A stretch of 9,643 nt of DNA from UBA668 sp049424465 (lineage in GTDB: Bacteria > Actinomycetota > Acidimicrobiia > Acidimicrobiales > Ilumatobacteraceae): contig JBMSSR010000108.1 in assembly GCA_049424465.1 (NCBI GenBank), positions 1 through 9,643 on the forward strand. The letters are read 5' to 3'. The position numbers were made by a program, and so were the translations under genes. Positions within the stretch are counted from its first letter, which is position 1. Each line of letters begins with the position of its first letter. Positions 1 to 6,202 of this stretch are shown here, piece after piece. Under the pieces are notes generated by a model. That model ran no database searches, was not told where the DNA came from, and saw nothing but the letters and a program-made list of their open reading frames with translations.

Positions 1-553
1 GCGCGTCGCGCAGCGAGCGCGACTCGAGCCACGCGTCGAGCCGGCGAACCTTCTCGGCAGCGCGGCAATTCGCTCCTACCAATCCGTCGCCGAAGACGTC
101 TCCCCGGCGCAGCGGCTCGGCGCACAGCACGTCGTCCACACCGAGCCGACGTCCCAGGGGACGCAGGTACGGCCCGAGCGACGCAGAGACGAGCACGATC
201 CGATGCCCCATCCGCTGGTGCCAGTGCAGCCGCTCGACGGTGTCGGCACGGAGCCAGTGGTCGTGCACCTCGCCGGCGAACTCCTCGCCCAGTCGCTCGA
301 CGTCAACGACCGAGCGGCCGGCGAGCACTCCGCCGACGAGTAGTTCCTTGAAACGGTCTCGGTCCCGTCGGGCCGCCGCAGAGATGGTTCGGCGCGGACG
401 GCGGACCACGGCAGCCGTGACGCCGCGCCACCCTGCCACCCGGGCGAGGAACGGTGCGACGCAATCGCGGACCGTGAGGGTGCCGTCGACGTCGAACGCC
501 GCCACCTCGGCGGTGCGTCCGGGGGTCGCCGCGCCCGAACCCTCGACCGTCAT
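1..553 (-). CDS. HAD-IB family phosphatase, 3' end outside window
   Basis: The gene runs off the left edge; 184 N-terminal residues are visible. They show HAD motif I DVDGTLT (nucleophile and acid/base D21 and D23), motif II serine in LVSAS (S123) and motif III lysine in RAAEKVRRL (K168). The helical cap between motifs I and II (about 30-110) fits subclass IB, the SerB-like group of small phosphomonoesterases. Motif IV (GDxxxD) should lie just beyond the window. The substrate cannot be read from sequence: phosphoserine phosphatase is one possibility, but many HAD-IB proteins act on other phosphoesters and some are fused to a PlsC acyltransferase. The ATG start overlaps the aroA stop as ATGA and has a GGAGG ribosome site 7 nt upstream, so the start is well supported. 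It is probably the last visible gene of the scpA-aroA operon. Family assignment is firm, function is not. Confidence 0.85.
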   Translation of the reverse strand, partial: MTVEGSGAATPGRTAEVAAFDVDGTLTVRDCVAPFLARVAGWRGVTAAVVRRPRRTISAAARRDRDRFKELLVGGVLAGRSVVDVERLGEEFAGEVHDHWLRADTVERLHWHQRMGHRIVLVSASLGPYLRPLGRRLGVDDVLCAEPLRRGDVFGDGLVGANCRAAEKVRRLDAWLESRSLRDA

Positions 554-1839
554 CGCATCGCCTCCATCGCGTCCCAGAACCCGGGCCAGCTCTTGGTCAC
601 GACATCGGGATCCTCGATGATGATGTCGCCTGCCCCCATGCCGAGCAGGGCAAAGGCCATCGCCAGACGATGGTCGTGGTGGGTGCCCAGCGTGGCGGGA
701 CGCGTCGGACCGGGATGGATGACCAGCCCGTCCGGGCGCTCCTCTGCACCGACGCCGGCCTTGCGCAGTTCGGCGCACAGGTCGCCGATGCGGTCACTCT
801 CCTTGCCGCGGATGAAGCCGATTCCGTGGATCTCGGTGGTCCCCTCCGCGAACGCGGCGACCACTGCCATCGTCGGCACGAGGTCGGAGATGTCGCCCAT
901 GTCGACCCCGATTCCCCGCAGCGCCGAGGTGCGCCGGATGACCGTACCGACGTCGTCCTGCAGCACCTCGCATCCCATCCGCTCGAGCACATGGCAGAAC
1001 GCGGCATCGCCCTGCACCGAGTGATCGGTGAGACCCTCGACACGGACTGCCCCGCCGCAGATCGCAGCAAGACCGAGTGGATAGCTCGCCGAGCTCGCAT
1101 CGGGCTCGACGCGGTAGGAACACGGGCGGTAGCTGCCGTGTGGCACGGTGATGATGCGGTCACCGAGCTCGATGCCGCCGATGCCGAACGACTCCATCAC
1201 CGACGCAGTGATGCGCACGTACGGACGGGACACCAACCGCGTCGTCAATCGGAACCTGAGGCCGTTCGGCAGCAGCGGTGCGATCATCATGAGCGCCGAC
1301 AGGAACTGGCTGCTGACGTCACCCGGGAGCGACACCTCTTCGACATCGTCGTGCGGCGGCCCCTGCACGACGACCGGAAGGTGCCCGGCCGTCCCCGTCG
1401 ACGAGACACGCACGCCGATCGCTCGCAGCGCGTCGTGCAACGGTGCCATCGGCCTCGACCGCAGCGGCCCCGCCCCGTCGATGGTGCACGGCCCCGGTGC
1501 GAGCGCCGCGAACGCAGTCAGAAAGCGGGAAGTCGTCCCGGCGAGCCGGGCGTTGATGGTCACCGGGCCGCGGCGCAGGTGCGCCTGCCCTCCCACGACG
1601 GTCGCCGTCAGACCGTCCTCGTCGCCGTCACCGGTCGAGGTCTCGATCTCGAGCCCAAGGGCACGAAGTCCCTCGATCATCGCTGCGGTGTCATCGCCGC
1701 CCGGCAGCCCGACGAGTACGGACTCGCCATCCGCGAGCGCTGCACACACCAGCGCACGATTGGCAATGCTCTTGGATCCCGGGACTCGGACCGTGGCGTG
1801 GACTGGCGCGCCGAGGGGGGCGATGCGGTGAACGACCAA
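550..1839 (-). CDS. aroA: 3-phosphoshikimate 1-carboxyvinyltransferase (EPSP synthase)
   Basis: Transfers enolpyruvyl from PEP to shikimate-3-phosphate, the sixth step of the cytoplasmic shikimate pathway. At 429 residues it has the usual family length. Visible motifs in order: PGSKSIANRAL (phosphate-binding K23), the PEP-loop AGTTSRFL (G101, R105), catalytic Asp D319 in ISDLVPT, RGKESDRI (E347), and HDHRLAM (388-394), which also binds PEP phosphate. The start is a TTG 2 nt after the tyrA stop. No ATG or GTG lies between it and the PGSKS motif, and there is no clear Shine-Dalgarno, so translation is probably coupled to tyrA. In the PEP loop the position matching E. coli Pro101 is Phe106, and Asn94 is replaced by Leu99, so this is not the E. 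coli-like loop. The pairing with tyrA supplies chorismate-pathway functions from one transcript. The stop overlaps the next gene by 4 nt. Confidence 0.96.
   Translation of the reverse strand: MVVHRIAPLGAPVHATVRVPGSKSIANRALVCAALADGESVLVGLPGGDDTAAMIEGLRALGLEIETSTGDGDEDGLTATVVGGQAHLRRGPVTINARLAGTTSRFLTAFAALAPGPCTIDGAGPLRSRPMAPLHDALRAIGVRVSSTGTAGHLPVVVQGPPHDDVEEVSLPGDVSSQFLSALMMIAPLLPNGLRFRLTTRLVSRPYVRITASVMESFGIGGIELGDRIITVPHGSYRPCSYRVEPDASSASYPLGLAAICGGAVRVEGLTDHSVQGDAAFCHVLERMGCEVLQDDVGTVIRRTSALRGIGVDMGDISDLVPTMAVVAAFAEGTTEIHGIGFIRGKESDRIGDLCAELRKAGVGAEERPDGLVIHPGPTRPATLGTHHDHRLAMAFALLGMGAGDIIIEDPDVVTKSWPGFWDAMEAMR
561..565 (-). promoter_or_regulatory. Shine-Dalgarno site for the HAD-IB gene
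   Basis: GGAGG on the minus strand sits 7 nt before the ATG at 553, inside the 3' end of aroA. It is one of the few strong ribosome sites in this operon and settles the start. It also suggests that the HAD gene can be initiated independently as well as by coupling to aroA. Confidence 0.7.
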
Positions 1840-1841
1840 CG

Positions 1842-2906
1842 TCAGCCCAACCGCTGCACGGAGGGACGGTAGCCACGTGCCATCAGACCGCCGCGGTACA
1901 TCTCGGCGGTCGCGACGTCGACCAGCACGAGCGCGACACCGCGGTCACCCTCGGCCGAGTGCACGACCTCGAAGCTCGAGATGTTGACGCCGAGCTCGGC
2001 CGCGAGCGTGAAGATCTCGGCCGCTCCGCCCGGGCGGTCGAGGATCGGGATACGCACCTCCGCCAGCTGATCGGGGCGAGCGCCCTTGACCGGCAGGTTG
2101 GCACGCGCCTCGCGTGCCCTGGCGAGGCGACGGAGCAGTTCGTCGCGGTCCTCGGCGGCAACGACCGATCGCATCTGGCGCAGTCCGCCGATGAGTTCGT
2201 CGAGCGCCGTCACGATGGCGTCGCGGTTCTCGGCGCAGATGTCGATCCAGATCGCGGGGTGGCCACTCGCGATTCGGGTCATGTCGCGGAACCCGCCGGC
2301 TGCGAGCCGCAACAGTGCGGCATGCTCCTCTGCCCGGTCGCTGGCGAGGCCCATCAACGTGGCAGCGGTGAGGTGCGGCACATGGCTGATCACAGCCACG
2401 GTCTGGTCGTGCCGCTCGGGGCTCAGCGCCACCACGTCGGCGCCCAGGTCCGCGACGACGGCTGCCACACCGGCGAAGGTCGAGTCAGCCGTCGTGGGCC
2501 CGGGCGTCAGCACCCACACTGCGCCCTCGAACATCGCGGCGTCGGCGCCGTCGAGCCCCTCCAACTCGCTGCCGGCCATCGGGTGACCGCCGACGAACCG
2601 TGGGTCGTCGACCGATGCGGCGATCGGGGCCTTCACGCTGCCGACGTCCGTCACGAGTCCGGCGGTCTCCGACAGCGCCCGCTTCACCTGGTCGGCGAGC
2701 GAGAGCACCGGTGTGGCCACGAACGTGATCTCGGCGTCGGGATCGATCCCCACGTCGTGCACGATGCCGCGTTCGAGCGCTGCGGCAGCCCGAGCGGGCT
2801 GCAGGTCGTCACCGGTGACGTGCCACCCGCGCTCGATCAGGGCGCGGGCGATGGAACCGCCGATCAGGCCGAGGCCCAGCACCGATGCACGACGTCCGAC
2901 CGACAC
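1842..2906 (-). CDS. tyrA: Prephenate dehydrogenase with C-terminal ACT domain
   Basis: Oxidatively decarboxylates prephenate to 4-hydroxyphenylpyruvate, the tyrosine branch. The 354 residues begin with a Rossmann fold (GLGLIGGS, residues 11-18). An acidic pair, D33-D34, lies at the end of the second strand, which in this fold usually means NAD+ rather than NADP+. Active-site landmarks are GGHPMAGSE (H108) and SHVPH (H175, H178). The helical dimerisation domain follows, then an ACT domain from about 284 (VRIPILDRPGG) to the C-terminus, which probably senses tyrosine and gives feedback control. No chorismate mutase domain is fused, so it is a monofunctional TyrA. The start is GTG, 6 nt after the rluB stop; a stop codon directly upstream in frame limits the choice. 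The ribosome site is weak, so coupling to rluB is likely. An arogenate-specific enzyme cannot be excluded from sequence alone. Confidence 0.95.
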   Translation of the reverse strand: MSVGRRASVLGLGLIGGSIARALIERGWHVTGDDLQPARAAAALERGIVHDVGIDPDAEITFVATPVLSLADQVKRALSETAGLVTDVGSVKAPIAASVDDPRFVGGHPMAGSELEGLDGADAAMFEGAVWVLTPGPTTADSTFAGVAAVVADLGADVVALSPERHDQTVAVISHVPHLTAATLMGLASDRAEEHAALLRLAAGGFRDMTRIASGHPAIWIDICAENRDAIVTALDELIGGLRQMRSVVAAEDRDELLRRLARAREARANLPVKGARPDQLAEVRIPILDRPGGAAEIFTLAAELGVNISSFEVVHSAEGDRGVALVLVDVATAEMYRGGLMARGYRPSVQRLG

Positions 2907-2912
2907 GGCCCA

Positions 2913-3713
2913 TCAGCGTATCCGTCGGTCGGTCCCTGCAGCCGCCTCGACGAGTGAGCGGACCTCGGCGAGCTCCAGTGCGCGCCACTGGCCGGGGCGC
3001 AACGCCGCGTCGCGTAATGGGCCGATGCGCACGCGCACGAGGCGGCGCACCGGGTGGCCCACTGCGTCGCACATGCGGCGAACCTGGCGATTTCGCCCTT
3101 CGTGGATCGTGATCCGCAGGATTCCCGGCTCGGGCTGGGACACCTTTGCCGGCGCCGTCATCCCGTCCTCGAGCTCGACGCCCTCGCGCAGCGAACGAAG
3201 CGCCCCGCCGTGCACGGCGCCCTCGACGTGGACGAGGTACTCCTTCTCCACGCCGTGGCTCGGATGTGTCAGGCGGTTCGCCAGTTCACCATCGTTCGTC
3301 AACAGCAGGAGGCCCTCGGTGCCGATGTCGAGCCGGCCGACCGGAAAGACCCGTGGCTCGTCCGGCACGAGGTCGACGACCGTCGGGCGTCCCTGCGGGT
3401 CGTGGGCAGTCGTGACGACCCCCTCTGGCTTGTTGAGCAGGTAGTAGACGAGGCCGGGCCGGGTGCCGACCGGCACGCCGTCCACTGCCACCAGGTCGAC
3501 TGCCGGGTCGACCCGTCGACCGAGAACTGCGATCTCCCCATTGACCGTCACCCGTCCAGCAGCGATGAGCTCCTCGCACACCCTGCGGCTCCCCCAGCCC
3601 CGGGTCGCCAACACCTTCTGGAGCCGTTCGCCCTGCGGCAACTCGCGTGACCGCTCGGCCCACTGCTCCCACAGCGGCGGCTCGGGCGCGCGACGACCGT
3701 CGCGATCAGGCAC
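2913..3713 (-). CDS. rluB: RluB/RsuA-family rRNA pseudouridine synthase
   Basis: Isomerises uridine to pseudouridine in rRNA; the RluB branch modifies 23S rRNA near position 2605 (E. coli numbering). With the GTG at 3713 the protein is 266 residues. A charged 28-residue tail precedes an S4 RNA-binding domain (about 29-75, GERLQKVLATRGWGSRR). The catalytic domain has GRLDIGTEGLLLLTNDGEL with nucleophile D129, and ends with the family motif GRNRQVRRM (206-214). The frame is open upstream to about 3908, but that part lies across scpB and has no family similarity, so I place the start at the GTG overlapping the scpB stop by 8 nt. A TTG at residue 25 is a less likely alternative. Neighbouring scpB and scpA match the conserved actinobacterial scpA-scpB-rluB order. 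The assignment to RluB rather than RsuA or RluE rests partly on that context. Confidence 0.92.
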   Translation of the reverse strand: MPDRDGRRAPEPPLWEQWAERSRELPQGERLQKVLATRGWGSRRVCEELIAAGRVTVNGEIAVLGRRVDPAVDLVAVDGVPVGTRPGLVYYLLNKPEGVVTTAHDPQGRPTVVDLVPDEPRVFPVGRLDIGTEGLLLLTNDGELANRLTHPSHGVEKEYLVHVEGAVHGGALRSLREGVELEDGMTAPAKVSQPEPGILRITIHEGRNRQVRRMCDAVGHPVRRLVRVRIGPLRDAALRPGQWRALELAEVRSLVEAAAGTDRRIR

Positions 3714-4308
3714 GACTGTCGGCCGGCGGGTCGATGCGCAACCCCTGCTCGAGCGCCTCGACGACCTCCGCACCGGGAACGAACTCGGCGATCGGCGGCA
3801 GGTCACCGAGCGAGTTGAGTCCCAGTTTCTCGAGGAACGACGGGGTCGTGCCGTAGAGGATCGCCTGACCGGGGCCCGAGTCCCGACCGACCTCGGTGAC
3901 ATATCCACGCGCCTGCAGCGTACGGATCACACCATCAGGGTCGACGCCACGGATACTCGCGATCTGGGCGCGCGACAGTGGTTGCTTGTAGGCGATGATC
4001 GCCAGCGTCTCGAGCGCCGCACCGCTCATGCGTGCCCGCTGACCGTCGAGCAGGAAACGTTCGACGTACGGCGACAGATCGGCGTGCGTCTGGTAACGCC
4101 AGCCACCCGCCACCTTCACCAACTCGAAGCCGTGCCCAGCATCGACGTACGTCGCCGACAACCGACCACAGAGATCCTCGACCGTGGCGACCGGCAACTC
4201 GAGCAACTGCGCGAGCTGCTCGCTCGCCACGGGCTCGACCGCCACGAGCACGATTGCCTCGATGGCGCGCACCGAATCGGCACCGACGGTTCCGGGGGCA
4301 GTACTCAC
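3706..4308 (-). CDS. scpB: Segregation and condensation protein B
   Basis: ScpB dimerises through tandem winged-helix domains and binds ScpA to form the kite subunits of the SMC-ScpAB condensin that organises and segregates the chromosome. The 200-residue length is normal. The N-terminal winged helix covers about 13-80. The signature segment LETLAIIAYKQPLSRAQI (99-116), followed by IRGVD, opens the second winged helix, and YGTTPSFLEKLGL is the usual C-terminal element. The start is GTG, 4 nt after the scpA stop, with GAAGGA placed 7 nt upstream, so this start is well supported. The short tail after residue 185 (DPPADSRA) is variable in the family. The gene is co-transcribed with scpA and overlaps rluB by 8 nt. 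Confidence 0.96.
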   Translation of the reverse strand: MSTAPGTVGADSVRAIEAIVLVAVEPVASEQLAQLLELPVATVEDLCGRLSATYVDAGHGFELVKVAGGWRYQTHADLSPYVERFLLDGQRARMSGAALETLAIIAYKQPLSRAQIASIRGVDPDGVIRTLQARGYVTEVGRDSGPGQAILYGTTPSFLEKLGLNSLGDLPPIAEFVPGAEVVEALEQGLRIDPPADSRA

Positions 4309-4312
4309 AGGG

Positions 4313-5086
4313 TCATCCTTCGTAGTCGTCGATGGGCATGAGGTCGGACCCGCCGTCGCCGCCGATCCAGACGACCTCGATGTCGCCGAATCGCTCGGTC
4401 TGGTCGAGCTCGATGCGTCCCTGCTTGAACAGCTCGAGCAGCGCGAGGAAGCGCACGATGACCTCGAGGCGCTCGACGAGCCCGTCGGTCAGGCGCCGGA
4501 ACGAGATGCGGCCCACACGCGGCAGTTCGTCGACCAGCTCGGTGAGGGCCTCGGACACGCTCGCACGGACCTGGGCGACGTGGAACAGGTCGATCCGCGG
4601 CGTCGGCTTCGGCGTCGTCGCGCGCAGGTAGGCCTTGTGGATGCGCTGCGGGCTGACGCCCTCGAGGAGATCGGGCATCAACCCGACGAAGCGCTCGTCG
4701 GGACCTGCGGCGCGCGGGAACGAGCGGTCTGCCTCCTCGGCGAGCCGGCTGAACACCGACGCCACGTCCTTGAACGTCTTGCACTCGAGCAACCGAGCCA
4801 GCAGCAGGTCGCGTTCCTCCCACAGCGCCAGTTCCTCGTCGAGGTCGACGTCCTCGCGGCCGGGCAGCAGGCGCCGGGCCTTCAGCTCGACCAGCGTCGA
4901 TGCGATGAGGAGGAACTCGGTGGCCACGTCGAGATCGAGGCCCTGCATGCGCTCGATCTCCTCGAGGTACGCGTCGACGATCCGGCTCAACGACACCTCG
5001 TAGATGTCGACCTGCTCCTTCAGGATCAGGTGCAGCAGCAGGTCGAACGGCCCCTCGAAGACGGAGGTGCTGACGTCCACGGCCAT
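4313..5086 (-). CDS. scpA: Segregation and condensation protein A (kleisin)
   Basis: ScpA is the kleisin that bridges the two SMC heads and recruits the ScpB dimer. The 257 residues carry the N-terminal kleisin signature FEGPFDLLLHLI (10-21) followed by the KEQVDIYEVSLSRIVDAY helix that binds the SMC neck. A helical stretch with ATEFLLIASTLVELKARRLLP comes next, then an acidic middle region for ScpB. The C-terminal winged helix (about 205-245, containing VIVRFLALLELFKQGRI) binds the SMC head. The start is ATG at 5086. There is no Shine-Dalgarno; a -10-like TACGAT ends 8 nt before the ATG, consistent with a leaderless mRNA. It is the first gene of the six-gene run scpA-scpB-rluB-tyrA-aroA-HAD and divergent from trpS. 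Confidence 0.96.
   Translation of the reverse strand: MAVDVSTSVFEGPFDLLLHLILKEQVDIYEVSLSRIVDAYLEEIERMQGLDLDVATEFLLIASTLVELKARRLLPGREDVDLDEELALWEERDLLLARLLECKTFKDVASVFSRLAEEADRSFPRAAGPDERFVGLMPDLLEGVSPQRIHKAYLRATTPKPTPRIDLFHVAQVRASVSEALTELVDELPRVGRISFRRLTDGLVERLEVIVRFLALLELFKQGRIELDQTERFGDIEVVWIGGDGGSDLMPIDDYEG
4316..4321 (-). promoter_or_regulatory. Shine-Dalgarno site for scpB
   Basis: GAAGGA on the minus strand lies in the last codons of scpA, 7 nt before the scpB GTG. It fixes the GTG start and would allow efficient reinitiation, keeping ScpA and ScpB made together. Confidence 0.65.
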
Positions 5087-5093
5087 TCACTGG

Positions 5094-5099
5094 ATCGTA
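5094..5099 (-). promoter_or_regulatory. Predicted -10 element of the scpA operon
   Basis: TACGAT on the minus strand matches the actinobacterial TAnnnT -10 pattern. The last base is 8 nt from the A of the scpA ATG, which puts the expected transcription start on or one base before the start codon. No TTGACA-like -35 is visible 16-18 nt upstream, which is common in this phylum. The prediction rests on pattern only. Confidence 0.5.
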
Positions 5100-5101
5100 T
5101 C

Positions 5102-5117
5102 GCCGGCGTCGGCCGGC
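5102..5117. repeat. Two GCCGGC boxes with 10-bp period
   Basis: The palindromic hexamer GCCGGC occurs at 5102-5107 and 5112-5117, one helical turn apart, just upstream of the scpA -10 element. It could be an operator or pure chance in GC-rich DNA. No regulator can be named. Confidence 0.25.
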
Positions 5118-5132
5118 TGGGAAAGGGGCCCC

Positions 5133-5148
5133 GTACGGCAGGTACGGC
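5133..5148 (+). repeat. Direct repeat GTACGGC upstream of trpS
   Basis: GTACGGC occurs at 5133-5139 and 5142-5148, a 9-bp period. It covers the region where the trpS -35 would be, ending 4 nt before the -10-like hexamer. The first copy is part of the palindrome CCGTACGG (5131-5138). A regulator-binding site is possible; there is no direct evidence. Confidence 0.3.
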
Positions 5149-5152
5149 TCGC

Positions 5153-5158
5153 TAGCCT
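5153..5158 (+). promoter_or_regulatory. Predicted -10 element of trpS
   Basis: TAGCCT matches TAnnnT and ends 8 nt before the trpS GTG, so transcription should start within about two bases of the start codon and give a leaderless mRNA. This fits the absence of any purine-rich ribosome site there. No recognisable -35 is present. Confidence 0.45.
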
Positions 5159-5166
5159 CAGCGCCC

Positions 5167-6153
5167 GTGACTCGTGTGCTGTCCTGTATCCAGCCCACCG
5201 GCGAGGTCCACCTCGGGAACTACCTCGGGGCGCTCCGCAACTGGGTCAGCGGCCAGCACCGGGCGGACGCGTTCCACGGCATCGTCGACCTCCACGCACT
5301 CACGATCACCGAGCGCCCCGGCGTTCTGGGCGACAACACCCTGCAATTGGCCGCCATGCTGTTCGCGGTCGGTCTCGACCCGGACGTCGCCACGGTGTTC
5401 GTCCAGAGCCACGTCACCGAGCACAGCCAGCTCGGCTGGATCATGGAATGCACGGTGTCGTACGGCGAGCTGAGCAGGATGACCCAGTTCAAGGACAAAG
5501 CAGCCCGACGCGAGGCGGACTTCGTCTCGGCGGGGCTGTTCACCTATCCGGCGCTCCAGGCGGCCGACATCCTGCTCTACGACACCGACGAGGTACCCGT
5601 CGGCGACGACCAGCGCCAGCACATCGAGATCACCCGCGACATCGCCATCAGGTTCAACCACCGCTTCGGCGACACGTTCGTCCTGCCCAAGGCCGTCACC
5701 CCTGCGGCCGGCGCACGGGTGATGGACCTCCAGGATCCGTCCTCGAAGATGAGCAAGTCGGCCAGCAGCGACGCCGGCCTCGTCTACCTTCTCGACGACC
5801 CGGCGGCGATCCTGAAGAAGTTCAAGCGGGCGGTCACCGACAGCGACAGCGAGGTCCGCTTCGACCGCGAGGCCAAGCCCGGCGTCAGCAACCTGCTCGA
5901 GATCCTTGCCGCGTGTACTGGCGAGTCACCCGAGACCTTGGCGTCGCGCTACACGCAGTACGGCTCACTCAAGGGCGACACCGGCGAGGCCGTCGTCGAG
6001 CTGCTGCGGCCGGTGCAGGCCCGCTATCACGAACTCATCGACGACCGCGGTGAGTTGCAGTCGTTGCTGCGCAAGGGTGCGCACAAGGCACGTGCGGTCG
6101 CCGCGGCCACGCTCGAGCGCACGCAGCGCGCCATCGGCATGACACCCGCCTGA
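5167..6153 (+). CDS. trpS: Tryptophanyl-tRNA synthetase
   Basis: Class Ic aminoacyl-tRNA synthetase that activates tryptophan with ATP and charges tRNA-Trp in the cytoplasm. The 328 residues are the usual bacterial length. Visible signatures are the HIGH-type motif in PTGEVHLGNYLGAL (H15-N18), GIVDLHALT, the tryptophan-pocket region DILLYDTDEVPVGDDQRQH, and KMSKS (194-198). The GTG at 5167 gives the normal family N-terminus (MTRVLSCIQPTG); a second GTG at codon 4 would cut into the first strand. Position 7 is Cys where E. coli and Bacillus enzymes have Gly (SGxQP). It is the only plus-strand gene here, divergent from scpA across 80 bp and convergent with the HD gene. There is no T-box or leader peptide upstream. 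Confidence 0.97.
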   Translation: MTRVLSCIQPTGEVHLGNYLGALRNWVSGQHRADAFHGIVDLHALTITERPGVLGDNTLQLAAMLFAVGLDPDVATVFVQSHVTEHSQLGWIMECTVSYGELSRMTQFKDKAARREADFVSAGLFTYPALQAADILLYDTDEVPVGDDQRQHIEITRDIAIRFNHRFGDTFVLPKAVTPAAGARVMDLQDPSSKMSKSASSDAGLVYLLDDPAAILKKFKRAVTDSDSEVRFDREAKPGVSNLLEILAACTGESPETLASRYTQYGSLKGDTGEAVVELLRPVQARYHELIDDRGELQSLLRKGAHKARAVAAATLERTQRAIGMTPA

Positions 6154-6174
6154 GCGGTCTCGTCGTCAACGCGC

Positions 6175-6187
6175 ACCGCGTGGCGGT
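6175..6187. terminator. Small hairpin between convergent trpS and HD gene
   Basis: ACCGC (6175-6179), loop GTG, GCGGT (6183-6187) forms a perfect 5-bp stem in the 49-nt gap between the two convergent stop codons. No U-tract follows on either strand. It could act as a weak bidirectional terminator, but in DNA this GC-rich such a hairpin also occurs by chance. Confidence 0.25.
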
Positions 6188-6202
6188 CCTCGCGCCGTCC
6201 CG

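Noticed and set aside
670..1872. A 400-codon plus-strand open frame opposite aroA
   Set aside because: Antisense shadow of a high-GC gene: composition dominated by Arg, Gly and Asp, no domain, no ribosome site, and aroA is unmistakable on the other strand.
1959..2957. A 332-codon plus-strand frame opposite tyrA
   Set aside because: Same GC-rich antisense effect; His/Arg/Gly-rich with no recognisable fold, while the minus strand encodes a complete TyrA.
3714..3908. N-terminal extension of rluB into scpB
   Set aside because: The frame is open but reads as Ser/Arg-rich noise, and it would overlap scpB by about 200 nt. The GTG at 3713 gives the expected family length.
4184..5155. A 323-codon plus-strand frame opposite scpA and scpB
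   Set aside because: Mirror of the Glu/Leu-rich ScpA helices; low-complexity Glu/Gln/Leu/Val content and no start signal.
5087..5166. T-box riboswitch or tryptophan leader peptide upstream of trpS
   Set aside because: Only 80 bp between genes, shared with the scpA promoter; no T-box consensus, specifier loop or Trp-codon-rich small frame, and the likely transcript has no leader.
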